Made by a program: the position numbers and the translations under genes. A stretch of 64,000 nucleotides of DNA from Bryobacterales bacterium F-183 (GTDB lineage Bacteria > Acidobacteriota > Terriglobia > Bryobacterales > Bryobacteraceae). Of this stretch, positions 51,541-60,782 are shown in pieces. The notes under the pieces were generated by a model. It was given only the letters and a program-made list of their open reading frames with translations. It was not told where the DNA came from and did not search any database. Position 1 is the first letter of the stretch, and each line of letters starts with the position of its first letter. The stretch is taken from NCBI GenBank assembly GCA_016865505.2, contig AP025252.1, forward strand, positions 4,154,001 to 4,218,000, in the 5' to 3' direction.

Positions 51541-53502
51541 TTGTTAGTTCGAAAATTACGCTTGGAGAATGTTCGCAGCTTTCTGGATCCGAGAGAAATT
51601 ACCTTCGAGGGTGATATCTCAATACTCATCGGACCGAATGGTGGCGGCAAAACCAACCTGCTGGATACACTCGTTGGAGTTCTCAGGCGTTACGTCTTCA
51701 ATACTCCTTACTTCACTGCTGCTCCAACGGCGGAAGATCCTGATCTCTGGCATGCTCGTACAAATGACCTCCTTGGTGCGTTCACATTCCACAAGCACAG
51801 CGCAGGAAAGACAAGGAAGCAAAGGATAGAACTGGAGCTTGAGGTCGGTGCGGAGGATGTCCAGAACATGCGCACCATTCACAAAGAGACGGTCACGATT
51901 CGCGCCGAGTTAGCCATGCTTGGCAAAAGGATTAGCCCCGACCCTTGGGTTGGTGTTGAAGAATGGAGGTTGTCGGAAGTCGCCGCTGGCCAGCGTGTCA
52001 CGGTTGTTTGGGAAGAAGGCTCGCTGAAACAACCCCAAGATATTTGGGCACGGGACTTCCTTTCTTACCTTCATCTCTTTGAGTCGGACAATTTGCTCCG
52101 GGCCGAACTGAAACGCGCCCCACTTCAGCTACCTATGATCTATCTCCCAGTAAATCGAGCTGTGAATGGCTTCAACTCTCGTATTGATCTTGCTGGTTAC
52201 AACGATCATGAACAAAAGCGCAATTTGGACGCAACGTCTTCGCGCAATGCAGGAAGCTCGGTGGCGGTTGCGATCGGACGGTTGTCGCAACGCTTCCGAC
52301 TTTTGCTTGAGGAGTCGAACGCGGATGCGAAGTTAAGATTTTATGGCGAGCCAACCGTAAAAGAGCTCACCGAGCAACTAAAAGCTCTTGGATATGACTG
52401 GGAGCTTTTCACGGTCAATCCCATTACAAATTCATACGACGTGCGGCTTAGCAAGCAAGGCACTAGCTTCCTCGTAAGCGAAGCCTCATCCGGCGAACGC
52501 GAACTGCTAACCTACCTGTTCGCGATCTTCGCCTTGAATGTAAGAAACGCGGTGATCATCGTAGATGAACCCGAGTTACATCTCCACCCTCGGTGGCAAT
52601 CGTCGCTCCTAGCCCTTTTTGTAAAGTTGTCGAAATCGACCGGGAACCAGTTTATTTTTGCAACACATTCGCCTACATTCATCTCACCCAGATCGATTCA
52701 GTACGTTTCGCGCGTCTACAGCGAGCAACAACGCAGCAACATCGTTCGAATGAACTCGGCGGATTTGCCCAATATCAAACATCTTTTCAACATCGTGAAC
52801 AGCGAGAACAATCAGCGAATGCTTTTTTCGGACGCTGTAGTTCTGGTTGAGGGTCTACACGACCGGATGGTATTTGAACGCATCTTAAGCATCCTCGTCG
52901 AGCGGTCAACCGGTCCAACGCCCACACTTGAGGTTGTTAGCATTGGAGGCAAAGGACTCTTTCCTGCCTACCAGAAGCTGCTCGATGCCTGCAAAGTGCC
53001 CTGGTGGTCAGTCGCAGACCTTGACTATATTGAACAAATTGGTTCTCCTGACCTCAAGAGTCTCTTCGCCCAGAACAACGATTACATCAAAACAGATGTT
53101 TTCGAAAATATAAAAAGTCGCGACGGCGATACATTTGTTCGATTGGTGGAACAGGCTATGCAGTCGGGTGACTGGCACGATGCGCGCGACCTTTGGGCAT
53201 ATATAAAGTCGCGACGCCGAACGCTAAGAGACAGTCTCGATCCCGCTCAAGAGGCAGCACTGGCGGAGTTTATCGAGCAGTGTAAGACCCGGAGAATCTA
53301 TTTGCTGTCGCGCGGGGCCTTGGAGGACTATCTGCCGGTCGGCTATCGCTCCAAAGACACGGAGAAGCTTATCGAACTGATCGGATCCGACGACTTCTGG
53401 GACAAACTCGATCTGGAGGGCCGGCGAGAGCTCGAAAGTATGGCTCTAATCTTTCTCGAAACTGCCGCAGTACCTCCTCAAGCATCCCAACCCACCGAAT
53501 AA
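51541..53502 (+). CDS. OLD-family ATPase/TOPRIM nuclease
   Basis: 653 residues from a TTG with GAGG upstream. ATPase parts: LRLENVRSFLDPREITFEG near 6-24, Walker A LIGPNGGGKTNLLD near 31-44, signature-like VSEASSGERELLTYLFAIFA near 315, Walker B NAVIIVDEPELHLHPRW near 335-350 and the His switch ATHSP near 373. A TOPRIM domain follows: AVVLVEGLHDRMVFERIL near 430 (catalytic Glu) and WSVADLDYIEQIG near 490 (the DxD pair). This is the class 1 OLD layout, associated with phage defence and with Gabija-like systems. It stands alone, with no UvrD-like or other partner adjacent. Its codons use far more A/T in third positions than neighbours, a sign of transfer. Confidence 0.9.
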   Translation: MLVRKLRLENVRSFLDPREITFEGDISILIGPNGGGKTNLLDTLVGVLRRYVFNTPYFTAAPTAEDPDLWHARTNDLLGAFTFHKHSAGKTRKQRIELELEVGAEDVQNMRTIHKETVTIRAELAMLGKRISPDPWVGVEEWRLSEVAAGQRVTVVWEEGSLKQPQDIWARDFLSYLHLFESDNLLRAELKRAPLQLPMIYLPVNRAVNGFNSRIDLAGYNDHEQKRNLDATSSRNAGSSVAVAIGRLSQRFRLLLEESNADAKLRFYGEPTVKELTEQLKALGYDWELFTVNPITNSYDVRLSKQGTSFLVSEASSGERELLTYLFAIFALNVRNAVIIVDEPELHLHPRWQSSLLALFVKLSKSTGNQFIFATHSPTFISPRSIQYVSRVYSEQQRSNIVRMNSADLPNIKHLFNIVNSENNQRMLFSDAVVLVEGLHDRMVFERILSILVERSTGPTPTLEVVSIGGKGLFPAYQKLLDACKVPWWSVADLDYIEQIGSPDLKSLFAQNNDYIKTDVFENIKSRDGDTFVRLVEQAMQSGDWHDARDLWAYIKSRRRTLRDSLDPAQEAALAEFIEQCKTRRIYLLSRGALEDYLPVGYRSKDTEKLIELIGSDDFWDKLDLEGRRELESMALIFLETAAVPPQASQPTE

Positions 53503-53535
53503 CGAACCGGGATGCCTCTGCCCGATCCTCCCCGC

Positions 53536-54879
53536 CTAAATCTTCTTGTAATCCGGATGCACCCAAGGCGACCTGTACGGCCGCGTCAGCATCTTCGTCG
53601 CCTCGGCATCCCCCACCACGACCTTCTTCGCCGGATCGTACACCATCGTCCGACCCAACTTCTGGCTCATATTCGCCAAAATGCAGCTCGACGCCGACAT
53701 GTGGCCTTCCTCGATATCCGCCACCGGCCGCGACCTCTTATCAATCGCCTGCAAGAAGTTCTTCATCTGCCCGCGAATCGCTGGCGCGACATGACGCTCC
53801 AAATCCTTCTCCGTGCGATCCTCCGGGAACTGCTCAAGCTCGTACGTCACGTCCTTGTGGACCGCCTCGCCCTTCATCGGCATGTAGTCATAACTCATCA
53901 CCGATGCCTTCAGCGTGCCCTTATCCCCATAGAACGTCGCGCCCCACGGGTACTTCGGATCCGGCGGCGCACCATAGCTCCGGTGATTCCAAATCACCTT
54001 CACATCGCCAAAATCAAACGTCGCCGTCTGCGTATCCGTGATGTTCGCCTTGCTCGCCTTATCCACCAGAATCCCGCCGCTCGACGAAATCGACTTCGGC
54101 CAGCCCAGCCCCATCATCCATCGCGTCATGTCCAGCATGTGGACACACATGTCGCCCACAATCCCATTGCCGTACTCCATGAACGCACGCCAACGCCGCG
54201 GATGCGCCAACTCATTGTACGGACGCATCGGCGCAGGACCCGTCCACATCTCGTAATCTAAATTCGATGGCGGGGTCGAGTCCGGAGGATTCTGCGTCGC
54301 ACGCATGTGGTAGTAACAGTAAATCTCCACCACGCCAATCTTCCCCAACGCGCCGGACTGAATGTAACGTTCGCGTGCCTCCACCAGGTGCGGCGTACTC
54401 CGCCTCTGCATGCCCACCTGCACCACGCGGTTGTACTTTCGCGCCGCCGCAACCATCGCCTCGCACTCCATCACGTCCACGCCAATCGGCTTCTGCACCC
54501 ACACGTCCATGCCAGCCTTGCAGGCTTCAATCATGGGCAGCGCATGCCAATGGTCCGGCGTGTCGATGATTACGATGTCCAGATCTTTCTCGGCAATCAG
54601 CTTGCGGTAGTCGCTGAACAACCGCGGGCGCTTCTTCGACACCTGCCGCGACGCGACGATGTCCGCTGCTTCATTCAGCATCTTGGAATCGACATCGCAC
54701 ATCGAAACCACTTCCACCGGCGCCACCTGAATCAGGCGCAGCAGATCGCATTTGCCGTACCAGCCGGGACCGATAATCCCAACCCGGCGCTTCTTCTGTG
54801 TATCGAACTCTTGCGCGCTGGCAAGCGTAGACGAGGCGGCCGCTGCCGCGGCGGCGCTAAGGAACTGACGGCGGTCCAT
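53536..54879 (-). CDS. Tat-exported Gfo/Idh/MocA-family oxidoreductase
   Basis: 447 residues with a Tat signal (DRRQFLSAAAAAAASSTLASA). The Rossmann motif is VGIIGPGWYGKCDLLRL near 33-49, the expected x-K-P catalytic Lys is in VWVQKPIGVDVME near 127, and the sugar-binding C-terminal half includes YEMWTGPAPMRPYNELAHPRRWRAF and GNGIVGDMCVHMLDMTRWMMGLGWP, the latter with the conserved Asp-x-x-x-His pattern. Such exported members bind NAD(P) tightly before export and act on sugars or glycosides. It lies 10 bp downstream of murJ on the same strand. Confidence 0.9.
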   Translation of the reverse strand: MDRRQFLSAAAAAAASSTLASAQEFDTQKKRRVGIIGPGWYGKCDLLRLIQVAPVEVVSMCDVDSKMLNEAADIVASRQVSKKRPRLFSDYRKLIAEKDLDIVIIDTPDHWHALPMIEACKAGMDVWVQKPIGVDVMECEAMVAAARKYNRVVQVGMQRRSTPHLVEARERYIQSGALGKIGVVEIYCYYHMRATQNPPDSTPPSNLDYEMWTGPAPMRPYNELAHPRRWRAFMEYGNGIVGDMCVHMLDMTRWMMGLGWPKSISSSGGILVDKASKANITDTQTATFDFGDVKVIWNHRSYGAPPDPKYPWGATFYGDKGTLKASVMSYDYMPMKGEAVHKDVTYELEQFPEDRTEKDLERHVAPAIRGQMKNFLQAIDKRSRPVADIEEGHMSASSCILANMSQKLGRTMVYDPAKKVVVGDAEATKMLTRPYRSPWVHPDYKKI

Positions 54880-54889
54880 AGGACCTATC

Positions 54890-56584
54890 TTAGATCTTTA
54901 ATCGCCGTCGTATGGGACCGAGTACTGACCCGAAGGCAAGATCCAATTCCGACACCTTCAACATCCGGCACGCATAGTAAAACACTGCGATGCCAACAGG
55001 AATCGAAACCGCAATCGTGGACACATGTGCCAACTGCGTGGTGCCGAACCGCGCCTGCATCTCTTCACCCAGGAACCAGACCACCGCCCCCATCGCTGCG
55101 GATGCCGCCGATACCTGCACGACAGTGCGCATAAGATTGCGACCATACAACCCGCCGACGCGCCGGTACAGCGTCCCGTACAACACCAGGAACCCAACAA
55201 TCGCAACAGCGGACGTCGATAGCGCGAGCCCCGAATGTCCAAGCCCAGCCCACTTCGTAATACGCGAGGCAAACAGGTAGTTGGTGACAACCGAGAGCAG
55301 GCTGATCAACATTGGCGTACGCGAATCTTTCAACGCATAGTACGCCGGCGTCACCACTTTCAGTGCCGAGTATCCCGCCAGTCCAATCGCATAAAAGGAC
55401 AGCGCCGTCGCCGTACGCTGCGTGTCGTAATAGTTGAACGCCCCGCGCTGATAGATGGACCCGATGATCGCTTCACCCAGCACCGCCAACCCCACCGACG
55501 ACGGAATCGTCAACAAAAACACCATCGCCAACGACTTCGACATCGTTCGCCGAAAGTCGTCAAAATCCTCGCGAGCAATCGTACGCGAAATGGCCGGAAC
55601 CGTCGCCGAAGCGATCGCGACACCAAAGATCCCAATCGGCAGTTGCATGAACCGGAACGCATAACCCAGCCAGCTCACCGCGCCATTCGACCCACGCACC
55701 GGATCCGTCAACTGCGACGCAAAATCCGTGTTGATCATCACGTTGATCTGCACCGCCGCATTGCCCAAAATTGCCGGACCCATCAGCGCCAAAATACGTC
55801 GCATCCCAGGGTGTGACCAGTCGATCTCCGGCCAAAACCGGAAACCCATCTTGAACAACGAGGGCATCTGCCAAATCAGTTGCAGCGTACCGCCCAGCAC
55901 CACGCCCCACGCCATCCCCTCGATACGCGAGATTCCCAACGTCGGGCCCACCACAAACCCCAGCACAAATCCAAACGTCACAGACCCGATATTAAAGAAC
56001 GTCGAAGCCAGCGCCGGAACACCAAAGATATTACACGCGTTCAACACCCCCATCACCTGCGCCGCCAGCGCGACCACCAACAGGAACGGGAACATGATCC
56101 GCGTCATCCGAACAGCAAGCTCAAACTTGCCCGGCTCATTGTGGAACCCCGACGCGATGAGATTCACCAACTGCGGTGCAAAAATCACACCGGCCAGGCA
56201 CAGCGCACCCACCACAAGAATCAAAGCCGTCGCCACCAGATTCACCAGTCGCACAGCCTCTTCCTTGGGCTTATTCTGCAGATACTCAGTGAACGTGGGC
56301 ACAAACGCCGAAGACAGCGCGCCCTCGGCAAACAGATCGCGAGTCAGGTTCGGGATGCGGAACCCCAACATGAACGCGTCGTACTCCATGCTCGCGCCGA
56401 ACTTGCTCGCCATGAAGCTTTCGCGCAGCAGGCCCGTGACACGGCTTGCCATCACGGCCACGGACACAATGCCCGCCGACCGTGCGACGCTCTTCGTCTG
56501 TGATCCCAGACCGGGATCTACCGCCGGACCGTTACTGCTACCGGTCTCAGGAACGGGTTCCGTACTGGGTAAAGAACTCGGCAA
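54890..56584 (-). CDS. murJ: Lipid II flippase MurJ
   Basis: 564 residues with about fourteen membrane helices of the MVF/MurJ fold. The opening is typical: KSVARSAGIVSVAVMASRVTGLLRESFMAS near 31-60, then GASMEYDAFMLGFRIPNLTRDLFAEGALSSAFVPTF. The central helices include IFGVALASATVPAISRTIAREDFDDFRR-type residues (IFGVAIASATVPAISR near 325) and later AYYALKDSRTPM. MurJ flips lipid II for peptidoglycan synthesis. The ATG at 56584 overlaps the 3' end of the upstream M20 gene by 38 bp. The first 30 residues are polar and Pro/Ser-rich, so a start closer to KSVARS is possible. Confidence 0.94.
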   Translation of the reverse strand: MPSSLPSTEPVPETGSSNGPAVDPGLGSQTKSVARSAGIVSVAVMASRVTGLLRESFMASKFGASMEYDAFMLGFRIPNLTRDLFAEGALSSAFVPTFTEYLQNKPKEEAVRLVNLVATALILVVGALCLAGVIFAPQLVNLIASGFHNEPGKFELAVRMTRIMFPFLLVVALAAQVMGVLNACNIFGVPALASTFFNIGSVTFGFVLGFVVGPTLGISRIEGMAWGVVLGGTLQLIWQMPSLFKMGFRFWPEIDWSHPGMRRILALMGPAILGNAAVQINVMINTDFASQLTDPVRGSNGAVSWLGYAFRFMQLPIGIFGVAIASATVPAISRTIAREDFDDFRRTMSKSLAMVFLLTIPSSVGLAVLGEAIIGSIYQRGAFNYYDTQRTATALSFYAIGLAGYSALKVVTPAYYALKDSRTPMLISLLSVVTNYLFASRITKWAGLGHSGLALSTSAVAIVGFLVLYGTLYRRVGGLYGRNLMRTVVQVSAASAAMGAVVWFLGEEMQARFGTTQLAHVSTIAVSIPVGIAVFYYACRMLKVSELDLAFGSVLGPIRRRLKI

Positions 56585-57926
56585 TTGTGGAAATTCCTAG
56601 GAAATAGTTCTCGATCTTGTACTTCTCGTTCGGCGAATGCAAGCCATCATCGGGCAGCCCAAATCCCATCAGAATCGTGGGGATCTTCAAGTGCCGCGCG
56701 AAGTCGCCGACAATCGGAATCGACCCGCCACTCCGCGTAAACACGGTCGGCTTGCCCATCTTCGCCCCAAACACTTCGGCCGCCACTTGAATGGCCGGAT
56801 GGTCCGGATCCACCAGCAGCGGCTCGCCCGCGCTCAACACCCGTACCTTCACCCGAATTCCCGCCGGCGCGCTTTCTTCCACAAACTTCGTGTACGCCGC
56901 AACAACCTTCTCGGGATTCTGATTCGGCACCAACCGCATGGAAACCTTTGCGGTCGCCGATGCCGGAATCACCGTCTTCGCGCCCGCTCCAGTGAATCCA
57001 CCCGCGATCCCGTGTACCTCCAGCGTCGGACGCGACCACACCCGTTCCAAAACCGTCCGATCCGCCTCACCCGTCAACGCCGACGATCCCACTTCCTTCG
57101 CCAAAAACTCCGCCTCAGAGAAGGGAAGCGACGTCCAACTCGCCTTCTCCGCCGCAGCCGGCTCCGCGACATCGTCATAAAATCCAGGCACCTGCACAAC
57201 CCCATCGGCATTCTTCAGCTTGCCGAGTAGTTCCACCAGCCCAAACACCGCGTTCGGAGCCGCTCCGCCGTATAGCCCGGAGTGCAAATCCCGCATCGGA
57301 CCCGTCGCTTCAATCTCCGTGTACACCAGTCCGCGCAATCCGATGCACAACGTCGGAATCCCTTCGGCATACAAAGCCGTATCGGACACCAGCGCGACAT
57401 CCGCCTTCAGCTTTTCCGGGTTCTCCGCAACGTACTTTGTGATGGACGCCCCGCCAATCTCTTCCTCGCCTTCAATGAGGAATTTGAGGTTCAGCGGAAT
57501 CTCGCCCAACGACGCACGCAACGCTTCGACAGCTTTGACGTGCATGTACATCTGCCCTTTGTCGTCCGCCGACCCGCGCGCATACAAGTTTCCGTCGCGC
57601 TCCGTAGGCTCAAACGGCGGCGTATGCCAAAGCTCTAGCGGATCCGGCGGTTGCACATCGTAGTGCCCGTAACACAGAACAGTCGGCTTGCCCTCACCGG
57701 CGCGCAACCAATCGGCGTACACCAGCGGATGCCGCTCCGTGGGGATCACCTCGACATTCTCAAGCCCCGCATCCCGCAGCGATTGCGCTACAAACTCCGC
57801 CGCACGACCCACGTCGCCGGCGTGTTCCGGCAGCGTACTGATGCTTGGAATTCGCAGAAAATCCTTAAGTTCATCGAGCAAGCGGGCGCGGTTCGACTCC
57901 ACGTACTCAGACACCGAAGCGGGCAT
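56547..57926 (-). CDS. M20-family dipeptidase / deacylase
   Basis: 459 residues of the M20 fold. The first metal ligands are in KPTVLCYGHYDVQPPDPLELW near 80-100 (His and the Asp two residues on), the catalytic Glu pair in FLIEGEEEIGGAS near 150, a metal Asp/Glu in ALVSDTALYAEG near 178 and the last His near the C-terminus. A dimerisation domain with TLEVHGIAGGFTGAGAKTVIPASATAKVSMRLVPNQ near 300 is seen. Close relatives are cytosolic nonspecific dipeptidases or ArgE/DapE-like deacylases. It starts only 15 bp from the divergent small gene at 57942. Confidence 0.92.
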   Translation of the reverse strand: MPASVSEYVESNRARLLDELKDFLRIPSISTLPEHAGDVGRAAEFVAQSLRDAGLENVEVIPTERHPLVYADWLRAGEGKPTVLCYGHYDVQPPDPLELWHTPPFEPTERDGNLYARGSADDKGQMYMHVKAVEALRASLGEIPLNLKFLIEGEEEIGGASITKYVAENPEKLKADVALVSDTALYAEGIPTLCIGLRGLVYTEIEATGPMRDLHSGLYGGAAPNAVFGLVELLGKLKNADGVVQVPGFYDDVAEPAAAEKASWTSLPFSEAEFLAKEVGSSALTGEADRTVLERVWSRPTLEVHGIAGGFTGAGAKTVIPASATAKVSMRLVPNQNPEKVVAAYTKFVEESAPAGIRVKVRVLSAGEPLLVDPDHPAIQVAAEVFGAKMGKPTVFTRSGGSIPIVGDFARHLKIPTILMGFGLPDDGLHSPNEKYKIENYFLGISTIAEFFTQYGTRS

Positions 57927-57941
57927 GTTACTAGGATACCT

Positions 57942-58280
57942 ATGAAGCTCCGACTACAGGGTGACTCCGTTCGTCTCCGCCTCAGCCGCGTCGAAGTCGC
58001 AACTCTTGCAACAGGTGCCGATGTCGAAGCAGTTACGCGCTTCTTCTCCGGCGGCGAACTCCGCGTCCAACTCACCCCCGGCGACCAATGGCATACGAGT
58101 CTGGAGTCCGGCACCCTGCGTATCGCAGCCCCCGGTCTCACTGCCTGGGCCGCAACCGATGCAGAGGGACTCTATCACTTGAACGCCATCGCCATCGAGA
58201 AGGACTTCGCCTGTCTCCATCGCGACCCCACCGCAAACGAAGGAACCTTCCCGAATCCCGCCGCCATCGTGAAAGAATAG
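57942..58280 (+). CDS. Small hypothetical protein (DUF7009-like)
   Basis: 112 residues from ATG 57942 with AGGATA 5 nt upstream. It opens with MKLRLQGDSVRLRLSRVEV, a pattern I associate with a small family of unknown function whose members start with a Lys-Leu-Arg-Leu/Ile-x-Gly-Asn/Asp-Ser segment. The rest is a beta-rich domain (ELRVQLTPG, TLRIAAPGLTAWAATD). The C-terminal Cys and the KDFACLHRDPTANEGTFPNP segment are also family-like. The adjacent SDR gene begins 7 bp after its stop codon, so both are probably one transcript. Confidence 0.7.
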   Translation: MKLRLQGDSVRLRLSRVEVATLATGADVEAVTRFFSGGELRVQLTPGDQWHTSLESGTLRIAAPGLTAWAATDAEGLYHLNAIAIEKDFACLHRDPTANEGTFPNPAAIVKE

Positions 58281-58287
58281 CTAGCGC

Positions 58288-59037
58288 ATGTTTCTACAGG
58301 GCAAGACAGCTCTCATCACAGGTTCCAGCAACGGCATCGGCGCAGAAGCTGCCGTCAAGTTCGCGGCCGAAGGCGCAAAGGTTCTCATCCATTACCGCAG
58401 CCGCGAGGCCGACGCCCAGTCCGTCCTCGACCGTGTCCGCGCCGCAGGCGGCGACGGCGAAATCTTCTACGGCGACTTCTCCACCTCCCAAGGCGTCCAC
58501 ACCTTCCTGGACTCCCTCGGCGATCGCAAGGTCGACATCCTCATCAATAACGCCGGCTGGCTCGTCCAGCGGGCCCCGTTCCTGGACTTCTCCGAGGATC
58601 TGTGGAACAGCGTCGTGATGCTCAACTTCACGAGCGTCTTCCTCATCACCCAGCGCCTACTGCCCGGCATGGTCGAGCGCGGCGAAGGCTACGTCGTCAA
58701 CATTTCCTCAGTCGCCGCCCGCAACGGTGGAGGCATCGGCGCCATCGCGTACGCAAGTTCGAAAGCCGGCCTTTCCGCCATGACAAAAGGCCTCGCCAAG
58801 GAGTTCGCGCCCAAAGGCATCCGCGTCAACGGCGTATCCCCAGGCACCATCGACACCAACTTTCACAAGGTCTTCTCCACCGAGACCATGTTGAACAACG
58901 TCCGCAACGCGACCCCCGCTGGCCGCCTCGGCGATTCGGACGAGACCGCCGACGTCATCCTGTTCCTCTGCTCACCCGCCGCCCGCTTCATCCACGGCCA
59001 GATGATCGAGGTCAACGGCGGCTTCCTAATGGTCTAG
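58288..59037 (+). CDS. Short-chain dehydrogenase/reductase (SDR)
   Basis: 249 residues, classical SDR length. Cofactor motif TGSSNGIG near 11-18, structural NNAG near 88-91, catalytic Ser in VVNISSVAARNG near 136-142, and YxxxK in AYASSKAGL near 155-159. Asp/Arg choice after the first strand (HYRSREADAQS) favours NADP(H). The closing GQMIEVNGGFLMV is the typical end of 3-oxoacyl-ACP reductase-like and sugar dehydrogenase members. Substrate not identifiable. Confidence 0.93.
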   Translation: MFLQGKTALITGSSNGIGAEAAVKFAAEGAKVLIHYRSREADAQSVLDRVRAAGGDGEIFYGDFSTSQGVHTFLDSLGDRKVDILINNAGWLVQRAPFLDFSEDLWNSVVMLNFTSVFLITQRLLPGMVERGEGYVVNISSVAARNGGGIGAIAYASSKAGLSAMTKGLAKEFAPKGIRVNGVSPGTIDTNFHKVFSTETMLNNVRNATPAGRLGDSDETADVILFLCSPAARFIHGQMIEVNGGFLMV

Positions 59038-59071
59038 ACACAGCACAGCTACCAGCGACAAGCGGCCCGAC

Positions 59072-60682
59072 CTAGGGCCGCACCGTGACCTGCATCCAAG
59101 CCGTAGACTTCCGCCCGGTCGCGCCGTCCACCCAGAACGCATCCAACCGATGGTTGCCCGTGGACTCTTCCTCCACCTTCCAACTGCCCACCCAGGTATC
59201 GTCGGCAAGCCGATGCAGGAACACCGGCGTCCCCTTCGAGTCCATCAGGAACAGATTGCCACTTGCCAGCGTACGTCCGCACCCATCCCGTACTGCCGCC
59301 CGAATGTCGACAATCCCCCCGCGATACACAGCCGTATGTTCACCGGGGCTCTCAAAGAACACATGCGCCGGAGCTGCCTCACACGCACTCGCAGCCGGAC
59401 CCTGTGACAGCGTAATTAGATCCAGCTCCGCGTCATCAAATGCCACCACAAGGTTCGCGTGCCTCCACGCCGCTGTATCGTTCGCAGCAGCCGTAACGTG
59501 GATCGCCAACTCGTCATTGGGTGGAACGAAACCCTCGGTCACCGAAGCTTGAAAGTGCTCCTCATCGATCCGAAGATCAAAGTGTACGGGCTTGGCATTA
59601 GCGTTCCGCAACCGGATCGTACGCTGCGCGGTCGACGGCTCGAAATGCAGTGACTTCACATCCACCGACATCGGAAGCTTGCCGTCCACGATCCGCAATT
59701 GCACCACCGTTTCCGCAATCGCCTGCCCGCTCTGGTCATAGAACCGAACCGTACCGTCGTGCCGCCCCACCTCAAGCCCAGACGGATCTACGGTGATCTT
59801 CGTGAGGATCGACTGCCCAACCTGTCCACCCATCGGAAATGCGGCTTCCGACGGAGTGACAGCTAACCATGGCTGGTCAACAGCCGTAGCAAGCGTCACG
59901 CCCTGCCGCATGGCCTTGACGGTCACCTCTTTGCTGGCCGCAGGACTGTTCGCGCCTGCAACAAACTCTACGTACGGTAGCGAAGCGACAAGGCTCTTCG
60001 TGACAATCGCCGCCGCCGCTGGACCAGGCACAGTCTTCTCTTTCGGTTCCTCAAATCCACCCGGAGGGGGTGCAAAGTAGAGCCATAAAGTCTCAACAAT
60101 CCCTTTACCTGTGAGACCTGCACCAACAATCGAGCCCGAACCGCCATAGTTCTTGGATGGCTCGCTCACTTGGCCAACCAGAGTCGCGGTGACAACCGCC
60201 GGCGTGAGCACGAGAGGCCTTGATAGGCTGACGAAATCCCCGAGCGGAGCCAGCACCACCAGCTGACCCGACGGGATGGAATTCACCAGCAACTTTTGTT
60301 GGTTCGAACCGCCAGCGGCAAGCCCCATAAACTGCAATCTGCCCGGGCTCATCGGTACGTTGCTATAGACCTCCACGGTCTTCGACACGAAGTTGATCGT
60401 TCCCGCCTGGTCCTGTACCCAGAACGTGAGCTCCACACTCCGTGCGCGCAGGAAGCGCCCTTCGAGCCGATTCCCATTCAGCCCGGCGTCGGTTGGAATC
60501 TCGCCCGCCAAATGAAACTGGTACGGTGGCCTTCCGCCGGTTGGCTTCACCTCCCAGCTAAACTGATCCAGCACAGGAAACCGCGACGGGATTGCGCTCA
60601 GATCCATTCCCAACGGCTCGTCCGCGGCAAAGGCCGGCAGCCAGATCAGACAAGCCAGAATGAGCAGGGCAACGCCACGCAT
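59072..60682 (-). CDS. Exported BACON/Ig-like domain protein
   Basis: 536 residues with a signal peptide (VALLILACLIWLPAFA). The middle part reads as one or two BACON-like beta domains: VTVKAMRQGVTLATAVDQPW, LAVTPSEAAFPMGGQVGQS and VGRHDGTVRFYDQSGQA, and the end (YRGGIVDIRAAVRDGCGRTLASG, WVGSWKVEEES) is an Ig-like fold. Such proteins are abundant in acidobacteria and bind carbohydrate or act as adhesins. No enzyme motif. It is separated from the TonB gene on the same strand by 100 bp that contain a strong terminator. Confidence 0.78.
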   Translation of the reverse strand: MRGVALLILACLIWLPAFAADEPLGMDLSAIPSRFPVLDQFSWEVKPTGGRPPYQFHLAGEIPTDAGLNGNRLEGRFLRARSVELTFWVQDQAGTINFVSKTVEVYSNVPMSPGRLQFMGLAAGGSNQQKLLVNSIPSGQLVVLAPLGDFVSLSRPLVLTPAVVTATLVGQVSEPSKNYGGSGSIVGAGLTGKGIVETLWLYFAPPPGGFEEPKEKTVPGPAAAAIVTKSLVASLPYVEFVAGANSPAASKEVTVKAMRQGVTLATAVDQPWLAVTPSEAAFPMGGQVGQSILTKITVDPSGLEVGRHDGTVRFYDQSGQAIAETVVQLRIVDGKLPMSVDVKSLHFEPSTAQRTIRLRNANAKPVHFDLRIDEEHFQASVTEGFVPPNDELAIHVTAAANDTAAWRHANLVVAFDDAELDLITLSQGPAASACEAAPAHVFFESPGEHTAVYRGGIVDIRAAVRDGCGRTLASGNLFLMDSKGTPVFLHRLADDTWVGSWKVEEESTGNHRLDAFWVDGATGRKSTAWMQVTVRP

Positions 60683-60715
60683 TACAACCTATATCGGTGC
60701 AGAGGCGAAAATTAT

Positions 60716-60761
60716 GAGAAAAAAGAAAAGCCGCATTGGCCTGAGTGGCACAACGCGGCTT
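60716..60761 (-). terminator. Rho-independent terminator of the TonB-like gene
   Basis: Read on the minus strand, AAGCCGC and GCGGCTT (60728-60761) close a stem that continues through paired bases to about 14 bp with one bulge, around loop ACTCA. It is followed by TTTTCTTTTTT (60727 down to 60716). This is the strongest intrinsic terminator in the window. Confidence 0.92.
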
Positions 60762-60782
60762 CACAATTAGGAGAGGAAAAAA

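Noticed and set aside
55728-56600. Plus-strand frame of 290 codons
   Set aside because: Antisense to murJ, which has clear membrane helices and family motifs.
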